A stretch of 19,142 nt of DNA from Planctomycetota bacterium. GTDB lineage: Bacteria > Planctomycetota > UBA1135 > UBA2386. A program made the translations under genes and the position numbers. Under the pieces are notes generated by a model that saw only the letters and a program-made list of their open reading frames with translations, was not told where the DNA came from and searched no databases. Each line of letters begins with the position of its first letter. Position 1 is the first letter of the stretch. The DNA is taken from NCBI GenBank assembly GCA_020425885.1, contig JAGQRA010000587.1, positions 1 through 19,142 of the forward strand, read 5' to 3'. Below are positions 8,533 through 16,001 of the stretch, piece after piece.

Positions 8533-9651
8533 ATGAACCAGGACGAGAGGAGCGAACAGGTCCTGCCGGCCGAGAACCTGGCCGCGCTGACGGTCGCCGA
8601 TCACCGCTGGGACGTGTTCGCCCAGCTGCGGAACTGCAAGGAGCTCACGACCAAGCAGGGCCGGCCGTACCTGATCGTCGAGCTCGCCGACGTCCACGCC
8701 ACGATCGAGGCGCGCATCTGGGACAACGCCGAGGAGGCCATGGCGGCGGCCAAGGAGCTGGACAAGGGTGCCACCGTCAAGATCCGCGGCAAGATGAAGC
8801 CCGATCACACCGGCAAACCGCAGCTGTCGATCGAACGCCTCAAGGCGATCGACGAGGCGGCCCCGCCCGAAGACTACGATCCCGATCAGCTGATCGATCC
8901 GGCGCTGCGGCCCGTCGAGGACCTGTGCTGCCGCACCCTCGTGTTCGACATCGAGACGGTGCCGGCATTCGATCGCAAGCAGCTGCCGACCTCGGTCGGC
9001 GAGGCCCTGACCGGCTTCGCCGCCCGCCAGCACACCGAGCCCGACCTGATCGAGGCCGAGGCGCGGAAGTTCATGGGGCTGAGCCCGTTCTTCGGCAAGG
9101 TCGTCTCGATCGCGATCGGCGACGGCGACGCCGAGCCCGGTTCGGGCGATGACGAGGTCACGGTGCTGGCGGTACCACCCGACGGTTTCGAGATCGAGGA
9201 TTGCCCACCCTGGCTGCGGCTCATGAGCGAGGCCGACATGCTGCGCGCCTTCTGGGCCCTGTGCAGCCGCGCCGAGGTCGTGGTCTCGTTCAACGGCCGT
9301 GGCTTCGACATCCCGTTCGTCGTCACCCGCAGCCTGATCCACGGCGTGCCGGCGCGGGTCGATCTCGCCTCGCAGCGGTTCGCGCTGCGGCCACACCTCG
9401 ACCTGCTGGAGATCCTGACGCAACGCGGTCGCGGACCGAGCAAGCTCGATGTCGTCTGCTGGGCGCTCGGCATCGAGAGTCCGAAAGGCGCGATGGACGG
9501 CTCGATGGTGGCCCCGGCCTATGCCCGCGGCGAGATCGTGAAGATCGCCGAGTACAACGCCCATGACGTGCGCGCGACGAGCGCCGTCTATCGCAAGGTG
9601 CGCGACATGGTGCTGCGCTACCGCGCCGACTGGGTCGATCCGCGCCGCTGA
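8533..9651 (+). CDS. OB-fold plus 3'-5' exonuclease (DnaQ-like, PolB-type) fusion protein
   Basis: A 372-residue two-domain protein. Residues about 20-110 look like an OB-fold nucleic-acid binding domain: DVFAQLRNCKELTTKQGRPY, then ELADVHATIEARIWD and ATVKIRGKMK, the same arrangement as the OB domain in YhaM-type exoribonucleases. Residues about 130-365 form an RNase H-fold exonuclease with the three exo motifs: FDIET (Asp139, Glu141), SFNGRGFDIPF (Asn254, Asp259) and YNAHD (Tyr341, Asp345). The C-terminal domain matches the predicted 3'-5' exonuclease family related to DNA polymerase B proofreading domains. All four metal-binding acids are present, so it is probably active on single-stranded DNA or RNA. 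The N-terminal 19 residues are acidic and variable. The start at ATG 8533 is chosen for position; no strong Shine-Dalgarno is visible. Confidence 0.8.
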   Translation: MNQDERSEQVLPAENLAALTVADHRWDVFAQLRNCKELTTKQGRPYLIVELADVHATIEARIWDNAEEAMAAAKELDKGATVKIRGKMKPDHTGKPQLSIERLKAIDEAAPPEDYDPDQLIDPALRPVEDLCCRTLVFDIETVPAFDRKQLPTSVGEALTGFAARQHTEPDLIEAEARKFMGLSPFFGKVVSIAIGDGDAEPGSGDDEVTVLAVPPDGFEIEDCPPWLRLMSEADMLRAFWALCSRAEVVVSFNGRGFDIPFVVTRSLIHGVPARVDLASQRFALRPHLDLLEILTQRGRGPSKLDVVCWALGIESPKGAMDGSMVAPAYARGEIVKIAEYNAHDVRATSAVYRKVRDMVLRYRADWVDPRR

Positions 9652-9668
9652 GCGAACCGGGGTCGGGT

Positions 9669-9740
9669 CTCCCAAAGCAACGCCGCAGCGGCGCCGGATG
9701 CCTGCGTTCCTTCGTCGATGCTGTGCCGCGTTGCGGCGTC
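9669..9740 (-). repeat. 72-bp imperfect-palindrome element, copy 2
   Basis: Ungapped match to 4926-4997. Here the outer ends form a perfect 8-bp inverted repeat, ACGCCGCA at 9680-9687 and TGCGGCGT at 9732-9739, and there is a local hairpin CGCCGC-A-GCGGCG (9681-9693). On the minus strand it starts 7 nt after the stop codon of the HD-domain gene, the same offset as copy 1. It fills nearly all the gap between the convergent exonuclease and HD genes. Confidence 0.6.
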
Positions 9741-9747
9741 CGGGGTC

Positions 9748-11106
9748 TCAGAGCGACAGCATGTTGCGGCAGCCGGGCGGCAGCGCGTCGAGGCAGATCT
9801 GCTGCAGCCGGCGACGCACCGCCCGATCCTCGATCGAGGTGAAGACGTAGAGCTTCCACAGCCGCGGATAGCTCGAGGCGAGATCGCGCAGCCGCGGGAT
9901 CTCGGCGGCGAACGCATCGAGCGGCAGGGTCCGCTCGCCCGACCCCGGGAAGCGCACCAGCGTCTTGACCTCCTTGAGCTGCATGCGCCGCTTCGGGCAG
10001 TAGAGCATGACATCGGCGCGGACTCCGAGCTCGCGGCTCGCGCGCCGCTCCATCGCGGCCTCCCAGTCGAAGCGGGCATCCGGCCGCCCGGGTTCGAAGT
10101 AGGTCGTCAGCAGCTCGTCCTGGACCTCCCTGTTCATGTAGTACGGCAGCACCAGCACGCGCTTGGGCAGCTCGCGGCGACGGAAGCGGGCGACGAAGCG
10201 ATGCAGCCGCGCCGTCGCCTCGGCATCGCCGAGATCGAGACCGCCGAGGTGCACGACCAGCGACTCGTCGGTCATCCACTGCAGGTCGGCGCTCTGCAGC
10301 GCACCGGCCCGCAGCGCCAGCTCGGTCATGCGCGACAGCAGCGCGCCGGCGGCGATCTTGGCGTGGTGATAGTAGACCCGCTCGCTGAAGTGGTAGCGGC
10401 ATTCGAGCACGCGCAGCAGCTCGGAGACGATGTCCTCGCGCAGCATGCCGTTCTTCTCGCAATCGACGAACAGCTGCCGACTCTTCCGATCGATGCGGAA
10501 GTAGTGGAGGACGCGGCGGTCGTAGCGCAACTCGAGGCCGGTGTAGTGGGCGTCGCGGCGCAGGTAGTCGAGCAGGTCGGCATCGATGGTGTCGCTGACC
10601 ACCTGCCGCCAGAACGGCGGCACCTCGCGGCCGACGCCGGTCAGCACCGCCAGCACGTCTTCGCGCAGCCCCTGCCGGTCGAGCTCGGCACCGAGCTCCG
10701 ACGGGTGATCCTCGTCGCCATCGAACACGGCCCGGAACCGCCCCGGTTCGTCGTGGCGCGGCAACAGTCCGGTCTGATCCTCGATGTTGTGGCCGTACGG
10801 GATGTGGGTCACGTCGTGCAACAGCGCCGCGACCCGCAGCAGGCGCCGCTCCTCGTCGGTGACGCGATGACAGCCGTCGGGGTCGCGGGCGGCGTTGCGA
10901 TTGCACGCCGCCAGCAGCTGATCGGCGACGTGCAGCGTGCCGATCGAATGCTCGAAGCGGGTGTGCGTCGCGCCAGGGAACACGAACGAGGCGCTGCCGA
11001 GCTGCTTGATGCCGCGCAGCCGCTGGAACTCGGCGGTGTCGACGAGGCGCAGCTCGTCGCGCGTCAGTTCGATGTCGCCGTGAACGGGTTCGCGCAGGGT
11101 GGTCAC
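9748..11106 (-). CDS. HD-domain phosphohydrolase (SAMHD1/COG1078-like)
   Basis: From GTG 11106 the protein has 452 residues and begins TTLREPVHGDIELTRDELRLVDT, matching the conserved start of COG1078-type HD phosphohydrolases ('D.vhG.i.l...e..l.dt.efqRLr.ikQlG'). The metal site reads RFEHSIG (His53), HDVTHIPYGH (His97-Asp98) and DTIDADLLDYL (172-182, final Asp ligand), so the H...HD...D set is complete. Relatives include the dNTP triphosphohydrolase SAMHD1 and bacterial dGTPase-like enzymes; nucleotide or nucleic-acid phosphate hydrolysis is likely, but the substrate is unknown. The C-terminal 200 residues contain a second helical region typical of the family. An upstream ATG at 11199 would put the terminator hairpin inside the gene and adds low-complexity residues, so GTG is preferred. 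Confidence 0.8.
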   Translation of the reverse strand: MTTLREPVHGDIELTRDELRLVDTAEFQRLRGIKQLGSASFVFPGATHTRFEHSIGTLHVADQLLAACNRNAARDPDGCHRVTDEERRLLRVAALLHDVTHIPYGHNIEDQTGLLPRHDEPGRFRAVFDGDEDHPSELGAELDRQGLREDVLAVLTGVGREVPPFWRQVVSDTIDADLLDYLRRDAHYTGLELRYDRRVLHYFRIDRKSRQLFVDCEKNGMLREDIVSELLRVLECRYHFSERVYYHHAKIAAGALLSRMTELALRAGALQSADLQWMTDESLVVHLGGLDLGDAEATARLHRFVARFRRRELPKRVLVLPYYMNREVQDELLTTYFEPGRPDARFDWEAAMERRASRELGVRADVMLYCPKRRMQLKEVKTLVRFPGSGERTLPLDAFAAEIPRLRDLASSYPRLWKLYVFTSIEDRAVRRRLQQICLDALPPGCRNMLSL

Positions 11107-11353
11107 CGACGGCGACCGTAACGCCGGACTCGCGGGCGGGAAAGAAAAGCGGGGGCCGGACCCTTGCGAGTCCGGCCCCCCACCACACAACGAAGCCACA
11201 CGAGGTGTGCCTCACACGAGCGAAGCACGAAGGAGAATACCCCGTCGTCGAGCGTGAGGTCGGGGGCGGCCATGGCAAGCGCACCCGGCCGACCACGAGT
11301 CGCCGACGCCATCGCCGGTTGCCGTGATCCCACGGCGGGACTTATCGGCGGAG
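11107..11353. other. Intergenic region between two minus-strand genes
   Basis: About 247 bp. It holds a strong minus-strand terminator (11141-11180). Upstream of it on the same strand are a small hairpin GTGTG-AGG-CACAC (within 11205-11220) and a -10-like TATTCT (11239-11234) without a convincing -35. Short reading frames run through it, but none has a recognisable product. It may hold a short untranslated RNA or simply the 3' UTR of the 517-residue gene. Confidence 0.4.
11141..11180 (-). terminator. Rho-independent terminator
   Basis: A perfect 11-bp GC-rich inverted repeat: GGGGGCCGGAC (11151-11161) and GTCCGGCCCCC (11170-11180) with an 8-nt loop. Read on the minus strand it is followed by GCTTTTCTTT (11150-11141). 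On the plus strand the following bases are CACCACAC, so termination is directed to the minus strand. It would end transcripts from the 517-residue gene, or act as an attenuator 35-45 nt before the HD gene start. Confidence 0.8.
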
Positions 11354-12907
11354 TTACTCGAGCTGCGGCGCCGGCACGATGACCGGGCCGGTCGCGGCGA
11401 CGCCCGGGTATTCGCGTTCACCGCGCTTCTCGGCGCCGACCCAGGTCGTCACCCGCAGATCGAACGCTCCGGCATGGGGCAGGGCCACGACGGCTGGCCG
11501 ATCGGCCGGACAGACCAGATCGACACCTTCGCCGACATCGATCTGCGCCCGCCAGGCGACGCCGGCGGCCGGCGGCTGCAGCTGCAGCTCGAGCTCGCCG
11601 CCCTGCCACACCGGCAACAGGATCGGTTCGGCGGGTTGCCCTCCGAAGGGGACATCGCGGCCGGCGTGTCCCGGCGCCCGCACCGACAGCACCGTGCCGG
11701 GTTCGACGCTGGCCGCGAGCATGAACGAGCCATCGCCGTCGGATCGGGTGAACGCGCAACCGATCGCCTGAAGCAGCGGCGGCTGCAGCCGCAGTCCGGA
11801 GCCGGCCACCACGGCACGACCTCGCGGGCGCAGCAACAGCGAAGCTCCAGACACCGCCTCGCCGGCGTCGTTCATGACGCTGCCTGACCACCCCGACAGG
11901 AACTCGACCGGCACGACGCAGGGCGTGTGTTCGCCATCGAGCGTCACCTCCTTGTGGCTGGCGATCAGGACGTTCGGATGCACGACGACGACGTGCAATC
12001 CGCCGCGTTTCGGCAGATCGGTGACGCGGGCCCGACCGCCGGCATCGATCGGCACACCGCCGAAGACCGACTGCAGGAAGAACGGATAACTCGCCAGCTC
12101 GGTCGCCCGCGAGGCCGATGGCGCGACGAAGACCCGGCCGGCCTCGATCTCGTCGGCCTGGCCTGCCAGCTGCACGTCGAGCGTCCCGCCGGCGAGCAAC
12201 GTCGAATCGAATTCGAGCGACGTGTCGTTGTCGACCGTGGCCACGCGCCAGGTCGACGCGTAGCCGGCGGCGCGCACCACCAACGGCACCCCGGCGCTGG
12301 CCCGCGCCGAGCTCTCGAAGGTGCCGTCCGCGGCGGTCACCGCCTCGACCGGATTGCCTTCGGCGTCGATCGCGCCGAACCAGACGCGCGCGCCCGCGAT
12401 CGGTTGCCGCCGGTTGTCGCGCACCGAGCCTCGCACGACCAGCACCGGCCCGATCGTGATCGCGGCCGGCGCCGCGGCCTCGACCGCGACGCGGCGCACG
12501 ATGCGGCCGCCGTCGATCTCGATCGCGACCAGCACGACCCCGTCCTTGTCGACGTCCTCGGTCCTGGGCCATGGATTCGTGCCGGTGCCGGCCAGCATCG
12601 TCGTCGGCAACGGGGTCTGCCGCCCGACCTCCGAGGCCGTGACCCGGCTCGCCAACGGCGGCAGGTAGACCTCGCGCGAGGTCACCGCCAGGACGACCCG
12701 CGGCGCGTCGGCGGCCAGCTCCTCGCCGGTCAGCTCGTCGGGCGACCTCGCGGCAGGACCGTGCTGGCCGTCGGCGACCTCGCCGCCGCCCTCACCAGTC
12801 AAGTGGCCGGACGGCATCGTGATCTCCTTGGCCATCAACCGCCACACGGTCATGACGACCAGGGCCGCGCCGACCGCGGCGAGAAGGAAGGTGTTGCTGC
12901 GTTGCAT
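11354..12907 (-). CDS. Membrane-anchored protein with carboxypeptidase-regulatory-like beta domains
   Basis: From ATG 12907 the protein has 517 residues. Residues about 6-25 (TFLLAAVGAALVVMTVWRLM) are a single hydrophobic segment: an uncleaved anchor or signal peptide, with no lipobox Cys. After a Gly/Glu-rich linker comes a beta-rich region. The stretch VLVVRGSVRDNRRQPIAGARVWFGAIDAEG...VTAADGTFESSARA near residues 165-210 is a clear carboxypeptidase-regulatory-like (transthyretin/CNA-B-fold) module. A second one follows near 350-430 (SGWSGSVMNDAGEAVSGASLLLRPRG ... TRSDGDGSFMLAASVEPGTVLSVRAPGHAG). No enzyme motif is visible. Such proteins usually present ligand-binding or structural Ig-like folds outside the cytoplasm. 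It is divergent from the glycosyltransferase gene across only 61 bp. Identification of the domains is good, the function is unknown. Confidence 0.75.
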   Translation of the reverse strand: MQRSNTFLLAAVGAALVVMTVWRLMAKEITMPSGHLTGEGGGEVADGQHGPAARSPDELTGEELAADAPRVVLAVTSREVYLPPLASRVTASEVGRQTPLPTTMLAGTGTNPWPRTEDVDKDGVVLVAIEIDGGRIVRRVAVEAAAPAAITIGPVLVVRGSVRDNRRQPIAGARVWFGAIDAEGNPVEAVTAADGTFESSARASAGVPLVVRAAGYASTWRVATVDNDTSLEFDSTLLAGGTLDVQLAGQADEIEAGRVFVAPSASRATELASYPFFLQSVFGGVPIDAGGRARVTDLPKRGGLHVVVVHPNVLIASHKEVTLDGEHTPCVVPVEFLSGWSGSVMNDAGEAVSGASLLLRPRGRAVVAGSGLRLQPPLLQAIGCAFTRSDGDGSFMLAASVEPGTVLSVRAPGHAGRDVPFGGQPAEPILLPVWQGGELELQLQPPAAGVAWRAQIDVGEGVDLVCPADRPAVVALPHAGAFDLRVTTWVGAEKRGEREYPGVAATGPVIVPAPQLE

Positions 12908-12968
12908 GCCGGACAGGTTCGGAAGGAGGATAGCCTCGCCGCCGTCTGACGTTGCCCATCGATTCGCC

Positions 12969-14051
12969 GTGACCCTGCCGATCGCCATCGACTACCGACC
13001 CGCGCTGCTCTCCCGTGCCGGCATCGGCCGCGTGACGCGAGAGCTGGCCCGGGCGCTCGCCGAGCGAACCGACCTCGAGGTCCACCTGTTCGGTCACAGC
13101 CTCGCCGCGGCGCGGGTGCCGACCGCGATACCGGAAGGCGCCCGTCTGCATCGCTGGCCGCTGCCGGGACGCAGCCTCGGCACGCTGGCGCGACTCGGCC
13201 TCGGTGGTGATCGGCTCGCCGGCAACGTCGGCATCTTCCATTGGACCGACTTCGTCCAACCACCCGCCGGCCGCGCGGCGAAGGTGCTGACGGTGCACGA
13301 CCTCGCCTTCGTCCGGCAACCGCAATGGCACGGCGCCGCGGCGGCCACCCTGTCGGCGCGGACCCGCATCGCGATCGCGGCGGCCGATGTCGTCGTCGTG
13401 CCATCGCGGACCACGGCCGCCGACGTGCGCGAGTTCGCGCCGGCCGCCGACGTCCGGGTCGTGCCGTTCGGTTGCGATCACACCGTCGCCGCGACGAACG
13501 CGGCCCATCCACTCGATGGCAGACCGTACGCGCTGTGCCTCGGCACCATCGAGCCGCGTAAGAACCACCGCACCCTGCTGCAGGCCTGGCGCGCCCTGCC
13601 GGCACCGCGGCCGCTGCTGGTCGTGATCGGCGGCATCGGTTGGGAATGCGGCGAGATCGTGGCCGAACTTCGACGGGCCGAACGCGACGGCATCGTGCAG
13701 TGGCTGCAGGACTGCGACGACGCGGCGATGTGGCGATGGCTCGGACACGCGATGCTGCTCGTGTATCCCTCGCTGTGGGAAGGCTTCGGCCTGCCCCCCC
13801 TCGAGGCGATGCACTGCGGCGTCCCCGTCATCGCCCATGACACGCCGGTGCTGCGCGAGACGACCGCCGGCGCCGCGCGCCTCGTCGACGCGACCGATGC
13901 CGAGAACCTGGCCGCTGCGGTCCGTGAGGTGACGACCGACGCCGACCTGCGCGCCGGCCTGATCGCCCTTGGCCGCGACCGCGCCGCGGCGTTCCGCTGG
14001 CAACACTGCGCCGAGCACCACGCGGCGATCTACCACGAGGTGGCGCGGTGA
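12969..14051 (+). CDS. Glycosyltransferase family 4 (GT-B fold)
   Basis: From GTG 12969 it has 360 residues, beginning TLPIAIDYRPALLSRAGIGRVTRELARAL, the usual GT4 N-terminal strand with the glycine-rich acceptor loop. An upstream ATG at 12906 would overlap the divergent neighbour and adds unlike residues. Mid-protein: KVLTVHDLAFV near 100, VPSRTTAADV near 140, LGTIEPRKNHRTLL near 190. The nucleotide-sugar site EX7E is EGFGLPPLE with Glu271 and Glu279, followed by HCGVPVIAHDTPVLRE. It should transfer a sugar from an activated donor onto a growing glycan at the cytoplasmic face. The stop overlaps the next glycosyltransferase start by four bases (GTGA), so they form one operon. No Shine-Dalgarno is evident at the GTG. 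Confidence 0.85.
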   Translation: MTLPIAIDYRPALLSRAGIGRVTRELARALAERTDLEVHLFGHSLAAARVPTAIPEGARLHRWPLPGRSLGTLARLGLGGDRLAGNVGIFHWTDFVQPPAGRAAKVLTVHDLAFVRQPQWHGAAAATLSARTRIAIAAADVVVVPSRTTAADVREFAPAADVRVVPFGCDHTVAATNAAHPLDGRPYALCLGTIEPRKNHRTLLQAWRALPAPRPLLVVIGGIGWECGEIVAELRRAERDGIVQWLQDCDDAAMWRWLGHAMLLVYPSLWEGFGLPPLEAMHCGVPVIAHDTPVLRETTAGAARLVDATDAENLAAAVREVTTDADLRAGLIALGRDRAAAFRWQHCAEHHAAIYHEVAR

Positions 14052-14998
14052 AGATCGTGTTCGATGCCATCTGCCTCGGCGACGGCCGGGTGACCGGCGT
14101 GGCGCGTTCGTTCCTGAACGGGCTGCATGCCTACGCCGCGCGGTATGCCGCGGACATGATCGTGCTCGTCCCCGACGGCGCCGATCACGGCGAGCTGCCC
14201 ACGGTCGAGATCGCGGCCGGGCCGCGCGGCGCCGTGCGACGGCAGCGGGTGCTGCCGCGGCTGTTGCGCGACTGCAACGCCGACCTGCTGCACAGCTCGG
14301 TGGCCTCGGTGCCGCTCCGCGCCCGCTGCCCGACGATCGCCACCGTTCATGACCTGCCGTGGTTGCATGACGAGTCCGGCGAACGTTCGAACTGGTGGCG
14401 CCGATTCGCGACGACGCGGGCCCTGCGCGCGGCCGCGGCCGTGATCGCACCATCGCGGTTCACGCTCGAAGCGGCGGCGAAGATCCTCGGCGATCGCAGC
14501 CGGCTGCATCACATCCCGCACACCACCAGGGCGCCGGCGACGATCGGCGACGCCCGCGAACGCACGGGGCCGCTCCTGGTGCTCGGCGACGATCGGCCGC
14601 GCAAGAACCGGGCGCGGGTCCGGCAGGCGCATCGACTGGCGCGGCAACGCGTTGCCGACCTCCCCGAGCTGCGCTTCGTCGGACCGCCGCACGACTATGT
14701 CGCCGAGGTCGAGAAGGAACGGCTGTTGCGCACCTGCCGCGCCGTCGTCGCTTGTTCGCTCTACGAGGGCTTCGGCATGCCGGTGCTCGAGGCGCTGGCG
14801 CATGGCGCGCCGCTGATCTGCTCCGACATCCCGCCGCATCGCGAGATCGCCGGCGCCGCGGCGCGCTACGTCGACCCACGTGATGTCGAGTCGATCGCGA
14901 ATGGGCTGATCGCGGAACCCGTGCCCCATGACGGGCCGATGCCGGGCCGGCCGATCGCCGCCTGCTGGCGCTCGGTGCACACGCTGCTGCTCGGCTGA
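14048..14998 (+). CDS. Glycosyltransferase family 4 (GT-B fold), short form
   Basis: A 316-residue protein from GTG 14048, which overlaps the preceding stop (GTGA), so it is translationally coupled. The start gives KIVFDAICLGDGRVTGVARSFLNGLHAYA. Then come IATVHDLPWLHD near 98-110, IAPSRFTLEAAAKILG near 135-150, VLGDDRPRKNRARV near 178-192, and the donor motif EGFGMPVLE with Glu240 and Glu248. The protein is about 40 residues shorter than its neighbour: the Rossmann region before the EX7E motif is compact and the C-terminal helices after residue 290 are brief. The sugar and acceptor cannot be read from sequence. It is a paralogue-like partner to the upstream gene, probably adding a different sugar to the same glycan. 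Confidence 0.82.
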   Translation: MKIVFDAICLGDGRVTGVARSFLNGLHAYAARYAADMIVLVPDGADHGELPTVEIAAGPRGAVRRQRVLPRLLRDCNADLLHSSVASVPLRARCPTIATVHDLPWLHDESGERSNWWRRFATTRALRAAAAVIAPSRFTLEAAAKILGDRSRLHHIPHTTRAPATIGDARERTGPLLVLGDDRPRKNRARVRQAHRLARQRVADLPELRFVGPPHDYVAEVEKERLLRTCRAVVACSLYEGFGMPVLEALAHGAPLICSDIPPHREIAGAAARYVDPRDVESIANGLIAEPVPHDGPMPGRPIAACWRSVHTLLLG

Positions 14999-15074
14999 CG
15001 GCGGCTGCGCCTCACATTGCCTCCGTCGGGTGGCATTGCGACGAAGACCCGCCATCATCTACCGACCACATCGC

Positions 15075-15791
15075 ATGCGATCACACATCCTCATCCTGAC
15101 CGGCGCCGGTATCTCGGCCGACTCGGGCGTCCGCACCTTCCGCGACTCGGGTGGGCTGTGGGAAGGCCACCGACCCGAGGACGTCGCCACCCCCGAGGCG
15201 TGGCAGCGCGATCCGGAGCTGGTCTGGCGCTTCTACCAGGAGCGCCGCGCCCAGCTGCTGCAGGTCGAACCCAACGCCGCGCACCTGGCCCTCGCCAGCT
15301 TCGGCGATCGCGCCGAACGCGGCGGTCACACGATCACGCTGATCACCCAGAACGTCGACGACCTGCACGAGCGGGCCGGCAGCCGACCGCTCCACATGCA
15401 CGGCGAACTGGCCGTGTTCCGCTGCGAACGATGCGAGGCGAGGCAGCGCGGCCTCGACCACCTCGACGCCGATCGCTTCCTGCCTTGCCCGGAGTGTCAC
15501 CACGATCGCCTGCGACCCGATGTCGTCTGGTTCGGCGAGGTGCCCTACCACCTCGACCTGATCGAGACCGCGCTGCGCTCGGCCACCCACTTCGCGGCCA
15601 TCGGCACCAGCGGGGCGGTCTGGCCGGCGGCCGGCATGCTGGCCGCGGCGCGACAGCTCGGCGCCGCGACCTACGTCCAGGCCCTCGACCCACCGCACAA
15701 CCTGACCGCCGGCGACCGCTTCGTGCCGGGCCGTGCCGTCGAGGTCGTGCCGGGATTGCTCGACGAAATCGCCGCCGACCTCGCGCCCTGA
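15075..15791 (+). CDS. cobB: NAD-dependent protein deacylase, sirtuin class III (CobB-like)
   Basis: From ATG 15075 it is 238 residues, the length of bacterial CobB. Motifs in order: GAGISADSGVRTFRD at 10-24 (NAD-binding), TQNVDDLHERAG at 91-102 (Asn93, Asp95), HGEL with catalytic His109, zinc cysteines CERC (117/120) and CPEC (138/141), RPDVVWFGEVP near 150, and GTSGAVWPAAG near 177. FYQERR with Tyr54 and Arg57 is the Y-x-x-R pair that favours succinyl and malonyl lysine, as in SIRT5 and E. coli CobB. It removes acyl groups from lysines using NAD and makes O-acyl-ADP-ribose. It is a single gene with about 76 bp between it and the glycosyltransferase operon and no obvious promoter. The long frame to 14928 upstream adds unlike residues and was not used. 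Confidence 0.93.
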   Translation: MRSHILILTGAGISADSGVRTFRDSGGLWEGHRPEDVATPEAWQRDPELVWRFYQERRAQLLQVEPNAAHLALASFGDRAERGGHTITLITQNVDDLHERAGSRPLHMHGELAVFRCERCEARQRGLDHLDADRFLPCPECHHDRLRPDVVWFGEVPYHLDLIETALRSATHFAAIGTSGAVWPAAGMLAAARQLGAATYVQALDPPHNLTAGDRFVPGRAVEVVPGLLDEIAADLAP

Positions 15792-15843
15792 GCCGGCTGG
15801 CCCGACGACGCGGCGCGCGGTCGACGCAGCAGTGGAGGTCCTG

Positions 15844-15954
15844 CAGAACTGATGTCCTGAGTGGGGAACCCTGTAGCGGGCGACGAAGAGAAACACAGAG
15901 GGCTGATCGGGCCGGGTAGTGAGGCCGGGTGCCCCACTCAAGACATCAGTTCTG
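15844..15954. repeat. 111-bp element with 23-bp terminal inverted repeats
   Basis: The ends 15844-15866 and 15932-15954 are inverted repeats matching at 22 of 23 positions, separated by 65 nt. The one mismatch (C at 15857 against A at 15941) would become a G-U pair in RNA copied from the minus strand. No target-site duplication is obvious. The element fills most of the gap between the sirtuin and Rpn genes and ends 47 bp before the Rpn start. The remaining bases of the gap (15792-15843 and 15955-16001) show nothing clear. Confidence 0.75.
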
Positions 15955-16001
15955 GGTTTTCCCGCCCAATCCCCACTTCCAATGCCACGGCTCCTGGAGC
16001 C

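Noticed and set aside
7870..9675. 601-codon minus-strand frame over the aminotransferase and exonuclease genes
   Set aside because: Shadow of two genes with intact active sites on the plus strand; low-complexity composition.
9718..11121. 467-codon plus-strand frame over the HD gene
   Set aside because: Gln/His/Arg-rich antisense shadow; the minus strand has the full H...HD...D set.
11927..12949. Plus-strand frame over the beta-domain protein gene
   Set aside because: Arg/Asp/His-rich shadow; the minus strand shows two carboxypeptidase-regulatory-like modules.
12792..14453. 553-codon minus-strand frame over the glycosyltransferases
   Set aside because: Shadow frame; the plus strand has complete GT4 motifs including EX7E.
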